Assembly (NCBI RefSeq): GCF_020852455.1
Contig: NZ_JADZAT010000001.1
Location: forward strand, 142,476 to 193,031
Direction: 5' to 3'
Source: Novosphingobium sp.
GTDB taxonomy: Bacteria; Pseudomonadota; Alphaproteobacteria; Sphingomonadales; Sphingomonadaceae
Length of the DNA stretch: 50,556 bases
Each line of letters begins with the position of its first letter. Position 1 is the stretch's first letter. Of the stretch, positions 19,345 to 28,293 are shown piece after piece. The position numbers and the translations under genes are program-made. The notes under the pieces were generated by a model. That model saw only the letters and a program-made list of their open reading frames with translations, had not been told where the DNA came from and did no database searches.

Positions 19345-20955
19345 ATGACCGAGCCGGCCCGGCATCCGGAAGTCCAGCCCAGCGCATCGGAAATGCGGCT
19401 GGTGATCGCGGCCTCGTCGGCGGGTACCGTTTTCGAATGGTACGATTTCTTCATCTACGGCACTCTTGGGGCAATCCTTTCGAAGACGTTCTTCCCCACC
19501 GGCAATGCCACGCTGGAAATGCTGCTGTTCTGGTTGGTCTTCGCGGTCGGCTTTGGCTTCCGCCCGCTGGGCGCGATCCTGTTCGGCTATCTGGGCGACA
19601 AGCTGGGCCGCAAATACACCTTCCTGGTCACGGTAACCCTGATGGGCATAGCCACGGCCGGTGTCGGCCTGATCCCTTCGGCGGCCAGCATTGGCCTGTG
19701 GGCACCGGCCATCGTGATCCTGCTGCGGATTCTGCAAGGGCTTGCGCTGGGCGGCGAATATGGCGGTGCGGCCATCTACGTTGCCGAACATTCGCCGTTC
19801 GAACGGCGGGGCTATTTCACCAGCTACATTCAGGCTTCGGTGGTTGGCGGGTTCGTGCTCAGCCTGATTGTGGTGCTTGGCTGCAAGGCGGCGATGAGCG
19901 CTGAAACCTGGGCTGACTGGGGCTGGCGGGTGCCCTTCCTGCTATCGATCCTGTTGCTCGCGATTTCGCTGTGGATGCGCTTCAAGCTATCGGAAAGCCC
20001 GGTATTCCAGGCGATGAAGGAAGAGGGCGAACTGGCCGGCAATCCTTTCGTTGAAAGCTTCACCTATCCCGGCAACAAGAAGCGGATCTTCGTTGCCCTG
20101 TTCGGGATCGCCGCCGGACTGACCACGATCTGGTACACGGCGATGTTCTCTGGCCTGAGCTTCATCAAGACGACCATGCGGATCGAGGATACCACCGCTG
20201 AAATCCTGGTGGGGATCGCGGCCTTCCTGGGCATGGGCTTCTACCTCTATTTCGGGCACCTGTCTGACCGGATCGGGCGCAAGAAGCCGATCGTGATCGG
20301 CTATGCGCTGACCCTGCTGCTGCTGTTCCCGACCTATTGGTTCATGGGCAGCACCATGGCAGAACAGACCAGCCGGATCGTGCTGGCCGGACCCGATTGC
20401 AGCTACAGCGCCTTTGCGCCCAAGCAGACCACGGCCTGCGGCAAGCTGATGGGCGATCTGACCGGGGCCGGCATCGGCTATGATCTGAGCGATGCGCCGC
20501 GGCCCTATCTTGAGATTGATGGCAAGTCGGTCAATCTGACCGCGCTTGACTGGAACGATGCCAAGGCCCGCAAGGCCCAGATCGAAGAGCGCAGCGGGAT
20601 CAAGCTGTTCAGTGCGGAAAAGGTCAAGCCAAGCCTGGGGCAATCTCTGGCGATCATTGCCGCGCTGCTGGTTCTGATGGCCCTGTCGGGCGCAACCTAT
20701 GGTCCGGTCGCGGCGCTGCTGGCAGAGATGTTCCCGGCCAAGGTCCGCTATTCCTCGATGTCGTTTCCCTATCACATCGGCACCGGTTATTTCGGCGGTT
20801 TTCTGCCCTTCATCGCGGCCCTGATCGTGGCCAAGACCGGCAATCCCTATTCCGGATTGTGGTACACCTGGGTGGTGGTGCTGATTGCCTTCCTGGTCGG
20901 GGCCTGGGGACTGAAAGGCGGATTGCCGCGCGAATTTTCCGATGACCATTCCTGA
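19345..20955 (+). CDS. MFS transporter, metabolite:H+ symporter (MHS) type
   Basis: Inner-membrane carrier of 536 residues of the major facilitator superfamily. GTVFEWYDFFIYGTLGAIL near residue 30, GYLGDKLGRKYTF (the loop 2-3 MFS signature) and LQGLALGGEYGGAAIYVAEHSP are hallmarks of the MHS group (shikimate, proline/betaine and alpha-ketoglutarate transporters). A second G-H-L-S-D-R-I-G-R-K-K copy starts the C-terminal half. Residues about 344-432 form an unusual hydrophilic insert with two cysteines (GPDCSYSA, TTACGKL) between late transmembrane helices. ATG at 19345 has GGGGGAG 8 bases upstream. Substrate unknown. It overlaps alr by 14 bases. Confidence 0.88.
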   Translation: MTEPARHPEVQPSASEMRLVIAASSAGTVFEWYDFFIYGTLGAILSKTFFPTGNATLEMLLFWLVFAVGFGFRPLGAILFGYLGDKLGRKYTFLVTVTLMGIATAGVGLIPSAASIGLWAPAIVILLRILQGLALGGEYGGAAIYVAEHSPFERRGYFTSYIQASVVGGFVLSLIVVLGCKAAMSAETWADWGWRVPFLLSILLLAISLWMRFKLSESPVFQAMKEEGELAGNPFVESFTYPGNKKRIFVALFGIAAGLTTIWYTAMFSGLSFIKTTMRIEDTTAEILVGIAAFLGMGFYLYFGHLSDRIGRKKPIVIGYALTLLLLFPTYWFMGSTMAEQTSRIVLAGPDCSYSAFAPKQTTACGKLMGDLTGAGIGYDLSDAPRPYLEIDGKSVNLTALDWNDAKARKAQIEERSGIKLFSAEKVKPSLGQSLAIIAALLVLMALSGATYGPVAALLAEMFPAKVRYSSMSFPYHIGTGYFGGFLPFIAALIVAKTGNPYSGLWYTWVVVLIAFLVGAWGLKGGLPREFSDDHS

Positions 20956-21982
20956 AGCATCACTCAGGCTTGAGCTTGATAGCGCAGCCCTGATCGCAAA
21001 CTGGCGCGCGCTCGATCGACTTTCTGGCACGGCCCAAGCCGGTGCCGCGGTCAAGGCCGATGCCTATGGTCTGGGCGCGCGGCGGGTCGCCAAGGCGCTG
21101 TGGCAGGCGGGCTGCCGGGACTATTTCGTCGCGCACTGGTCCGAAGCGGCAAGCCTGCTTGATGTGATCCCGGCCGAAGCCATTGCGGTGCTGCACGGCC
21201 CGCTGTGCCCGGCCGATGCAGAATTCGCGCGCGAGGCTGGGCTGCGTCCGGTGATCAATTCGCTGCACCAGGCGCGGATCTGGCAGGAAGCCGGAGGCGG
21301 GGCCTGCGATCTGATGGTCGATACCGGGATCAACCGCCTGGGCCTGCCGATGGCCGAACTGGACGATCCGGTGATCGCCGGCTTGCAGGTCGATGTGCTG
21401 CTGTCGCATCTCGCCTCAGCCGAGGAACCGGTGCCGCAGAATGAGGTCCAGCGGCTGCGCTGGAACGAGGCGCGCGGGCTGGTGACGCATCGCCGTGCCA
21501 GCCTGGCCAACAGCGCCGGGATCGCGCTGGGTGAGGGCTATCACGGTGATCTGACCCGCCCCGGGATCGGGCTCTATGGCGGCACGCCCTGCGCCGCGCT
21601 GGATGGACAGATCGCGCAGGTTGCCCGGCCCGAAGCGCAAGTGATCCAGACCCGCGAGCTGCAAAGCGGCGACAGCGTGGGCTATAACGCGACTTTCACC
21701 GCGCAGGCGGCGATGCGGGTGGGCGTGGTCAGCCTGGGCTATGCCGATGGCTATCTGCGCTGCTGGTCGGGCCGGGGCATGATGCTGGCTGATGGCCAGC
21801 GCCTGCCGGTGCTGGGCCGGGTCTCGATGGACATGACCGTGATCGACCTTTCCGCCGCGCCGCAGGTGGGCGAGGGTGACTGGGTCCGGCTCGACTATGA
21901 TCTGCCGGAGGCGGCCGCGATCAGCGGGCTGTCCCAATATGAACTGCTCACCTCTCTGGGGCGGCGGTTTCCAAGGCTTTGA
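20942..21982 (+). CDS. alr: Alanine racemase
   Basis: PLP enzyme of 346 residues that converts L- to D-alanine for peptidoglycan. Visible: the PLP lysine in AAVKADAYGLGA near residue 38, MVDTGINRLGL, SLANSAGIAL, DLTRPGIGLYGG, the catalytic tyrosine region SVGYNATFTA, and VGVVSLGYADGYLRCWSG. The C-terminal beta domain ends in YELLTSLGRRFPR. It starts inside the end of the transporter gene (14-base overlap), so it is probably translated from the same message. The coupling hints at a transporter linked to amino-acid or cell-wall metabolism, but this is inference. Confidence 0.95.
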   Translation: MTIPEASLRLELDSAALIANWRALDRLSGTAQAGAAVKADAYGLGARRVAKALWQAGCRDYFVAHWSEAASLLDVIPAEAIAVLHGPLCPADAEFAREAGLRPVINSLHQARIWQEAGGGACDLMVDTGINRLGLPMAELDDPVIAGLQVDVLLSHLASAEEPVPQNEVQRLRWNEARGLVTHRRASLANSAGIALGEGYHGDLTRPGIGLYGGTPCAALDGQIAQVARPEAQVIQTRELQSGDSVGYNATFTAQAAMRVGVVSLGYADGYLRCWSGRGMMLADGQRLPVLGRVSMDMTVIDLSAAPQVGEGDWVRLDYDLPEAAAISGLSQYELLTSLGRRFPRL

Positions 21983-22077
21983 CGCGCTTTTGCTGCGCAG
22001 CATGGATATGTTGCATCGCACCTATTGCAGGTGCTAACGTCGAGCCAAGGAGACGGCTCTCCTGCGGGGTTTAGGAC
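21983..22077 (+). promoter_or_regulatory. Candidate PhaR autoregulatory region
   Basis: This 95-base gap before phaR has a perfect 12-base palindrome, TGCTGCGCAGCA, at 21991-22002, followed by further TTGCA/TGC words (TTGCATCGCA, CTATTGCAGGTGC). PhaR proteins are known to bind TGC-rich, often palindromic, DNA and to repress their own gene. The link is inference. A small hairpin, GGAGACGGCTCTCC, lies at 22049-22062. Confidence 0.4.
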
Positions 22078-22629
22078 ATGGGCGAGGCCAAGGGCGAAAC
22101 GGTCATCATCAAGAAGTACGCCAACCGGCGGCTCTACAACACCAAGAGCTCAAGCTACATCACGCTTGACCATCTGGCCAAGATGACCCGCGAAGGCGTC
22201 GACTTCAAAGTCGTCGATGCCAAGAGCGGCGCCGATATTACCCATCAGATCCTGACCCAGATCATCATGGAAGAAGAAACCGTGCGCGGCGAGCAGATGC
22301 TGCCGGTCAACTTCCTGCGCCAGCTGATCAGCATGTACGGCAATTCGATGCAGGGACTGGTCCCGCACTACCTCGAAGCCAGCATGGAACAGTTCCGCGC
22401 GAACCAGAGCAAGCTGCGCGAGGCTTTCGAATCGAGCCTGGCGGGCAATCCGCTCGCCAAGCTGGCACAGCAGAACCTGGCGATGTTCAAGGCCGCCGCT
22501 TCGGCCTTCGTACCGGGTCTGGCCGATGACAAGCCCGCTGCCGCCGCCAAGGGTGACGACGATGAACTGGCCGCGCTGCGCAAGCAGATGGCCGAGATGC
22601 AGGCCAAGCTCGACAAGCTGGGGAAATAG
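22078..22629 (+). CDS. phaR: Polyhydroxyalkanoate synthesis repressor PhaR
   Basis: DNA-binding regulator of 183 residues that senses polyhydroxyalkanoate granules and represses phasin and its own gene. The conserved PHB_acc_N domain is VIIKKYANRRLYNTKSSSYI near residue 10, followed by the PHB_acc segment (GEQMLPVNFLRQLISMYGNSMQGLVPHYLE). The C-terminus is Ala-rich with a short predicted coiled coil (LAALRKQMAEMQAKLDKL). Its presence predicts PHA storage in this organism, although no pha synthase gene is in the window. The upstream gap holds TGC palindromes. Confidence 0.95.
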   Translation: MGEAKGETVIIKKYANRRLYNTKSSSYITLDHLAKMTREGVDFKVVDAKSGADITHQILTQIIMEEETVRGEQMLPVNFLRQLISMYGNSMQGLVPHYLEASMEQFRANQSKLREAFESSLAGNPLAKLAQQNLAMFKAAASAFVPGLADDKPAAAAKGDDDELAALRKQMAEMQAKLDKLGK

Positions 22630-22672
22630 CCGCGCTTGCCCGCAGGGGCGCTAGCGGCTATCGCGCCGCGCC

Positions 22673-24205
22673 ATGAAGCACGCACTTTCCGTAACCCGCC
22701 AAGAAGACTTCGCCGCCTGGTATCAGGAGGTCATCGCAGAGGCCGAAATGGCCGAAGAAAGCGGTGTCCGCGGCTGCATGGTGATCAAGCCGTGGGGCTA
22801 TGGCATCTGGGAACGGATCCAGAAGCTGATGGACGCCCGGATCAAGGCCGCCGGGGTCGATAACTGCTATTTCCCGCTGTTCATCCCCTTGAGCTATTTC
22901 GCCAAGGAAGCCGAACACGTTGATGGTTTTGCCAAGGAAATGGCGGTCGTCACCCACCACCGGCTTATCCAGGACGGCAAGGGCGGGCTGGTGCCCGATC
23001 CCGAAGCCAAGCTGGAAGAACCGCTGATCGTGCGTCCGACTTCGGAAACCGTGATCGGTCAGGCGATGGCGCGCTGGGTGCAGTCATGGCGTGATCTGCC
23101 CTTGCTCACCAACCAGTGGGCCAACGTGGTGCGCTGGGAAATGCGCACCCGGATGTTCCTGCGCACCAGCGAATTCCTCTGGCAGGAAGGCCACACCGCG
23201 CACGCGACCCGCGACGATGCGATGGAAGAAACGCTGCGCGCGCTCGAAATGTACCGGGCCTGCGCCGAGGATGACCTGGCCATGCCGGTCTTCGCCGGTG
23301 AAAAGCCCGAGAACGAACGCTTCCCCGGCGCGGTCGCGACCTATTCGATCGAAGCCATGATGCAGGATGGCAAGGCGCTGCAGGCCGGGACCAGCCACTA
23401 CCTGGGCACCGGCTTTGCCGAGGCTGCCGGAATCCGGTATCAGGACAAGGAAGGCCAGCAGGTGCTGTGCCACACCACCAGCTGGGGTGTTTCGACCCGC
23501 CTGATCGGCGGCGTGATCATGACCCACGGCGATGACGACGGGCTGCGCGTGCCGCCCGCAATCGCCCCGCATCAGGTGGTGATCCTGCCGATGCTGCGCG
23601 ATGACGATGGTGATGAGGCGCTGCTGACCTATTGCGAAGACCTGCGCAAGGCACTCGCCGCGCAGACCGCGCTGGGCGAACCGATCCGCGTGCTGCTCGA
23701 CAAGCGTGCCGGCAAGGCGACCCAGAAGCGCTGGGGATGGGTCAAGAAGGGCGTGCCGCTGATCCTCGAGATCGGCGGGCGCGATGCGGCCGGCGGGCAG
23801 GTTTCAGTCGTCCGCCGCGACCGGCTTTACCGTGAGGATGGCAAGGTCAATTTCATCGGCCAGGGCAAGGACGAGTTCCTCGGCCACGCCGCGGCAGAGC
23901 TGGAAGACGTGCAGCGCGCGCTGTTCGCCGAGGCCCGCGATCGCCGCGATGCGCAGATCCACCGTGGGGTCACTGACCTTGCCGGGCTTGAAGCCTATTT
24001 TGCCGATAGCAACCGCTACCCCGGCTGGGTTGAACTGGCCTGGTCACGCCCGACCGGCGAAGCGCTGGACGGCGTGGTGCAACAGCTCAAGGCGCTCAAG
24101 CTGACGATCCGCAACACGCCGCAAGGCGGAGAACCGGTCTCGGGCACGTGCCCCTTCACCGGTGATCCTGCGGTTGAGCGGATCTTTGTGGCGCGGGCTT
24201 ACTGA
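22673..24205 (+). CDS. proS: Prolyl-tRNA synthetase, archaeal/eukaryotic type
   Basis: Class II aminoacyl-tRNA synthetase of 510 residues that charges tRNA-Pro. It has the short architecture without the bacterial editing insertion. Visible: GVRGCMVIKPWGYGIWERIQ, IVRPTSETVIG (motif 2 region), NQWANVVRWEMRTRMFLRTSEFLWQEGHTAHA, SHYLGTGFAEAAGI, and GGVIMTHGDDDGLRVPPAIAP (motif 3). The domain after it carries HQVVILPML, as in anticodon-binding domains. This pattern is the eukaryote/archaea-like ProRS. The rnr TTG lies just after its stop. Confidence 0.95.
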   Translation: MKHALSVTRQEDFAAWYQEVIAEAEMAEESGVRGCMVIKPWGYGIWERIQKLMDARIKAAGVDNCYFPLFIPLSYFAKEAEHVDGFAKEMAVVTHHRLIQDGKGGLVPDPEAKLEEPLIVRPTSETVIGQAMARWVQSWRDLPLLTNQWANVVRWEMRTRMFLRTSEFLWQEGHTAHATRDDAMEETLRALEMYRACAEDDLAMPVFAGEKPENERFPGAVATYSIEAMMQDGKALQAGTSHYLGTGFAEAAGIRYQDKEGQQVLCHTTSWGVSTRLIGGVIMTHGDDDGLRVPPAIAPHQVVILPMLRDDDGDEALLTYCEDLRKALAAQTALGEPIRVLLDKRAGKATQKRWGWVKKGVPLILEIGGRDAAGGQVSVVRRDRLYREDGKVNFIGQGKDEFLGHAAAELEDVQRALFAEARDRRDAQIHRGVTDLAGLEAYFADSNRYPGWVELAWSRPTGEALDGVVQQLKALKLTIRNTPQGGEPVSGTCPFTGDPAVERIFVARAY

Positions 24206-24206
24206 C

Positions 24207-26462
24207 TTGGCCAAGGGCCCAAAACCCCAGCCCGGTCTCCCCAGCCGCCAGCAGATCCTGGACTTTATCGCAGGCAGCGCCGAACCGGCCGGCAAGCGCG
24301 AGATTGCGCGCGCCTTTGGCCTGAAGGGACAGGAAAAGATCGCGCTCAAGGCCTTGCTCAAGGACATGGCCGAGGAAGGCCTGATCGACGGCAACCGCAC
24401 CGCTTTCCACCGCATGGGCGGGGTCCCCAAGGTGACCGTGCTGCGGGTGGTGGAGATTGACGAGGGCGAGGCGATTGCCGTGCCCGATGCCTGGTCGCCC
24501 GATGATGGCACGGTCCCGCCGCGGCTGCGGCTGCGCGAAAGGGGCAAAGGTTCTGCGCTGCGCAATGGTGACCGGGTCCTGGCCCGGACCGAAGAGACCG
24601 CCACCGGCTGGATCGCCCACCCGATGAAGAAGCTGCCGGCGCATGCCGACCAGTTGATGGGTGTGGTCGAGATCGACAAGAGCGGGAAGGGGTGGCTGGC
24701 CCCGATCGACAAGCGCGAACGCCATTCGCAGGTCATCGCCGATCTGGGCGGGGCCGAGCAGGGGCAGCTGGTGCTGGCCGAGCCGGTCGGCCGCTCGCCG
24801 CGTTCCGGGGTCAAGGTCACCGCGGTGCTGGGCGATCCCTTGGCGCCCAAGGCGTTCAGCCTGATCGCGATCCACAAGCACGGCATTCCCTTCGCTTTCG
24901 CGCCTGAGGCGGTTGAAGAGGCCCAATTGGCGGCCAAGCTGCCGCTCAGCTCCGATGCCCGCGAAGATCTGCGCCATCTGCCGATCGTTGCGATCGATCC
25001 GGTCGATGCCCGCGATCACGACGATGCGATCTGGGCCGAGCCCGACGGGCAGGGCGGTTTCCGCGCGCTGGTGGCGATTGCCGATGTCAGTTTCTACGTG
25101 CGGCCGGGCGGGGCGATCGACCGCGACGCCCGCAAGCGCGGCAATTCGGTCTATTTCCCCGATCGGGTCGTGCCGATGCTGCCCGAAGTGCTCAGCGCCG
25201 ATGTCTGCTCGCTGAAGGCCGGCAATGACCGCGCGGCCATGGCCTGCCATCTGGAGATCAGCGCCGAGGGCAAGTTGACGTCATGGCGTTTCAGCCGGGC
25301 AATTGTGCGGATTCATGAAGTTATCGCCTATGAAGAGGCGCAGCGAAGGATCGACGTCAGCGAGGCTGGAGATAACCTGGTGCACCTCTGGGCCGCCTGG
25401 CGCGCGCTGGAACTGGCACGCAAGGCCCGCGATCCGCTGGAACTGGACCTGCCCGAACGCCGGGTGCTGCTGGACGAAAACGGCAAGATCAGGGAAATCG
25501 CGCTGCGCGAACGGCTTGATGCACACCGCGTGGTCGAAGATTTCATGATCGCGGCCAATGTCGCCGCGGCCAAGGCACTGGAAGCCAAGGTGGCGCCGGT
25601 GGTGTACCGCCTGCACGAGCCGCCCAGCCGCGAAAAGCTGGTCGCGCTCAAGGATTACCTCGCCACCTTCGACAAGAAGCTTTCGCTGGGGCAGGTGATC
25701 ACCCCGGGTCTGTTCAACCGGATGCTCAAGGACATTTCCGATGAGTCTGAAAAGGCTCTGATTATGGAAGCTGTTCTGCGCAGCCAGACCCAGGCCTATT
25801 ACGGCCCGCGCAACATGGGGCACTTCGGATTGTCGCTGGGCAGCTATGCCCACTTCACCTCGCCGATCCGGCGCTATTCCGACCTGCTGGTCCATCGTGC
25901 ACTGGTCGATGCCTATGGGCTGGAGCAACCACGGCCTCCGGCGGACCTGCCGCCTGCGACCGGCCTGGCCGATCGTGATCGGGCCGACCTGACCCGGGTG
26001 TCCGAAGCGATCAGCGATGCCGAACGCCGGGCGATGGCGGCCGAGCGCGAGACGATCGACCGCTATGTCGCGGCCTGGCTCGCCTCGCGGGTGGGCGAGG
26101 TGTTCGAATGCCGGGTGACCGGCGTGCAGCGCTTTGGCCTGTTCGCCACGATTGTCGGGCTGGGCGGTGACGGTCTGGTCCCGGTATCGGTGCTGGGCGA
26201 CGAGCGGTTCTTCCACAACGAGAAAAGCCAGGTGCTCGAAGGCGAGCACACCGGCACGCGTTTCGCCATGGGCGACCGGCTGAGATTGCGCCTGGCCGAG
26301 GCCAATCCGCTGACCGGCGCGCTCAAGTTCGAACCGGAAGACAGTTCAGGCGGAAGAATCGAACCGCGCGGCAAGCCGTTGCCATTGAAGAAAAAAGGCA
26401 AGCACATGGTCGGCAAGCGCGGCCGTCCGGGCAATGTCCGCCACCAATCCCGAAAGCGCTGA
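24207..26462 (+). CDS. rnr: Ribonuclease R
   Basis: Processive 3'-5' exoribonuclease of 751 residues that degrades structured RNA. Domains: N-terminal winged helix (LPSRQQILDFIAGSAEPAGKREIARAFGL), cold-shock domains (residues about 80-240), the RNB catalytic domain (PIVAIDPVDARDHDDAIW with the metal-binding Asp residues; FTSPIRRYSDLLVHRAL), an S1 domain (about 625-705), and a basic C-terminal tail (KKKGKHMVGKRGRPGNVRHQ). The start is uncertain: TTG at 24207, just after the proS stop, gives a family-like N-terminus (AKGPKPQPGLPSRQQ); an ATG at 24162 would overlap proS. Its stop abuts the convergent uspA-family stop. Confidence 0.93.
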   Translation: MAKGPKPQPGLPSRQQILDFIAGSAEPAGKREIARAFGLKGQEKIALKALLKDMAEEGLIDGNRTAFHRMGGVPKVTVLRVVEIDEGEAIAVPDAWSPDDGTVPPRLRLRERGKGSALRNGDRVLARTEETATGWIAHPMKKLPAHADQLMGVVEIDKSGKGWLAPIDKRERHSQVIADLGGAEQGQLVLAEPVGRSPRSGVKVTAVLGDPLAPKAFSLIAIHKHGIPFAFAPEAVEEAQLAAKLPLSSDAREDLRHLPIVAIDPVDARDHDDAIWAEPDGQGGFRALVAIADVSFYVRPGGAIDRDARKRGNSVYFPDRVVPMLPEVLSADVCSLKAGNDRAAMACHLEISAEGKLTSWRFSRAIVRIHEVIAYEEAQRRIDVSEAGDNLVHLWAAWRALELARKARDPLELDLPERRVLLDENGKIREIALRERLDAHRVVEDFMIAANVAAAKALEAKVAPVVYRLHEPPSREKLVALKDYLATFDKKLSLGQVITPGLFNRMLKDISDESEKALIMEAVLRSQTQAYYGPRNMGHFGLSLGSYAHFTSPIRRYSDLLVHRALVDAYGLEQPRPPADLPPATGLADRDRADLTRVSEAISDAERRAMAAERETIDRYVAAWLASRVGEVFECRVTGVQRFGLFATIVGLGGDGLVPVSVLGDERFFHNEKSQVLEGEHTGTRFAMGDRLRLRLAEANPLTGALKFEPEDSSGGRIEPRGKPLPLKKKGKHMVGKRGRPGNVRHQSRKR

Positions 26463-26915
26463 TCAGCCGAGCCGGTTGAGCGCCGCCTCGTCGAGCCCGC
26501 CGGGGATCACATAGACCGGGCAGGGCAGCTGCCCGGCGATCGAGGCAAAGTGCGAAACCAGCGGTCCCGGCCCGCCATTGTTGGCCGCGCCCAGGACCAG
26601 CGCTGACACCTCGGGATGCTCGCCCAGGTATTCGCGCACCACGCTGATCCCTTCGCCCTGCCTGACCGCGATGATCGGCGGCTTGCTGGCATCGCCCATC
26701 AGCGATCCGGCGGCGGAGGTTACCAGCGCTTCGGCGCGGGCGCGGGCCTCTTCCTCGATGGTTGCCTGAATCCCGCCGAATGCAACGAATTGCTGGCGCG
26801 GAACCACGGCCAGCAGGTGTACCTGGCCACCGGTTCGCTCAGCCCGGCGCGCGGCAAAGCGCAGTGCCACACCGGCCTCCTCGGTCTCGTCCATGATCAC
26901 CAGATAGACGCGCAT
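26463..26915 (-). CDS. Universal stress protein family protein
   Basis: Single-domain UspA-fold protein of 150 residues. It starts MRVYLVIMDETEEAGVALRFAARRAERTGG, the usual beta-1/alpha-1 of the family, and ends with the nucleotide-binding region LVLGAANNGGPGPLVSHFASIAGQLPCPVYVIP. Members help survival under starvation or stress; the ligand (ATP or not) cannot be told here. ATG at 26915 has GGGGAAG 6 bases upstream. It is divergent from pdhC with a 126-base gap that must hold both promoters; I see no clear operator there. Confidence 0.85.
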   Translation of the reverse strand: MRVYLVIMDETEEAGVALRFAARRAERTGGQVHLLAVVPRQQFVAFGGIQATIEEEARARAEALVTSAAGSLMGDASKPPIIAVRQGEGISVVREYLGEHPEVSALVLGAANNGGPGPLVSHFASIAGQLPCPVYVIPGGLDEAALNRLG

Positions 26916-27041
26916 GCCAGCTTCCCCTTGGGGCGTGATATCCGATACAAACCTATTCAGCGCAAGCGTCTTGCCGTACCGCGCAATTTTGGCCAGAGAC
27001 GTAGCGTCACACCGCCTTGCAACAGGGACCAGCCGTAAATC

Positions 27042-28292
27042 ATGTCGATCGCCATCAAGATGCCCGCGCTTTCGCCAACCATGGAGGAAGGCACCCTGGC
27101 CAAATGGCTGGTCAAGGTGGGCGACAAGGTTTCCTCTGGCGATATCATGGCCGAAATCGAGACCGACAAGGCGACGATGGAATTCGAAGCGGTTGACGAA
27201 GGCACGATCGTTTCGATCGATGTGGCCGAAGGCAGCGAAGGCGTGAAAGTCGGCACGGTGATCGCCACTCTGGCCGGCGAGGACGAGGCAGCTACGCCTG
27301 CGCCGAAGGCTGAAGCGAAGCCGGCTGCCGCTGCGCCTGCGTCGGTTGCCCCCGTTCCGGCGCCTGCCCCCGCTCCAGTGATCGCAGCGGCGCCAGCGCC
27401 CAAGGGTGAACGCGTGATCGCATCGCCGCTGGCCAAGCGCATTGCCGAGCAGAAGGGCGTGGACCTCAAGGGTCTGCAGGGCAGTGGCCCCGGTGGACGG
27501 ATCGTGAAGGCCGATGTGGAGGGCGCGCAGCCGGTTGCCGGTACTGGGCCCGTGGCTGCTGCGCCGGCACCAATCCCGACCGCGCCGGTGCCCGATTTCG
27601 GCATTCCGTTCGAAGCCGAAAAGCTCAACAATGTCCGCAAGACAATCGCGCGCCGCCTGACTGAGGCCAAGCAGACCATTCCGCATATCTACCTGACCGT
27701 CGATGTGCGGCTTGATGCCCTGCTCAAGCTGCGCGGTGAACTTAACAAGGCACTTGAGGCGGATGGCGTAAAGCTTTCGGTCAACGATCTTTTGATCAAG
27801 GCCTTGGCCAAGGCGTTGATCCGGGTGCCCAAGTGCAATGTCAGCTTTGCCGGCGATGAACTGCGCAAGTACAGCCGCGCCGACATTTCGGTGGCGGTGG
27901 CCGCGCCCAGCGGGCTGATCACCCCGATCGTGGTCGATGCCGCGGCCAAGGGCGTCGCCCAGATCTCGACCGAGATGAAGGCGCTGGCCGACAAGGCCCG
28001 CGAAGGCAAGCTGATGCCGCACGAGTACCAGGGCGGCACCGCCAGCCTTTCGAACCTTGGCATGTTCGGGATCAAGCAGTTCGACGCGGTGATCAACCCG
28101 CCGCAGGCAATGATCCTGGCGGTCGGTGCGGGCGAGCAGCGGCCCTATGTGGTCGATGGCGCGCTGTCAGTCGCCACCGTGATGAGCGCCACCGGCAGCT
28201 TTGATCACCGCGCGATCGACGGCGCCGACGGGGCGGCGCTGATGCAGGCGTTCAAGGATCTGGTCGAGAACCCGCTGGGATTGGTGGCGTAA
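27042..28292 (+). CDS. pdhC: Dihydrolipoamide acetyltransferase, pyruvate dehydrogenase E2
   Basis: E2 core of the pyruvate dehydrogenase complex, 416 residues. Order: one lipoyl domain ([19 protein letters not shown]; lipoyl lysine in [13 protein letters not shown]), an Ala/Pro-rich swinging linker (residues about 85-125), a peripheral-subunit-binding domain ([16 protein letters not shown]...[12 protein letters not shown]), a second linker, and the catalytic domain ending in [15 protein letters not shown] with the active-site His and Asp. The [11 protein letters not shown] start distinguishes PDH E2 from the 2-oxoglutarate enzyme. lpd follows after 1 base. The E1 genes are not in this window. 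Confidence 0.96.
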   Translation: MSIAIKMPALSPTMEEGTLAKWLVKVGDKVSSGDIMAEIETDKATMEFEAVDEGTIVSIDVAEGSEGVKVGTVIATLAGEDEAATPAPKAEAKPAAAAPASVAPVPAPAPAPVIAAAPAPKGERVIASPLAKRIAEQKGVDLKGLQGSGPGGRIVKADVEGAQPVAGTGPVAAAPAPIPTAPVPDFGIPFEAEKLNNVRKTIARRLTEAKQTIPHIYLTVDVRLDALLKLRGELNKALEADGVKLSVNDLLIKALAKALIRVPKCNVSFAGDELRKYSRADISVAVAAPSGLITPIVVDAAAKGVAQISTEMKALADKAREGKLMPHEYQGGTASLSNLGMFGIKQFDAVINPPQAMILAVGAGEQRPYVVDGALSVATVMSATGSFDHRAIDGADGAALMQAFKDLVENPLGLVA

Positions 28293-28293
28293 C

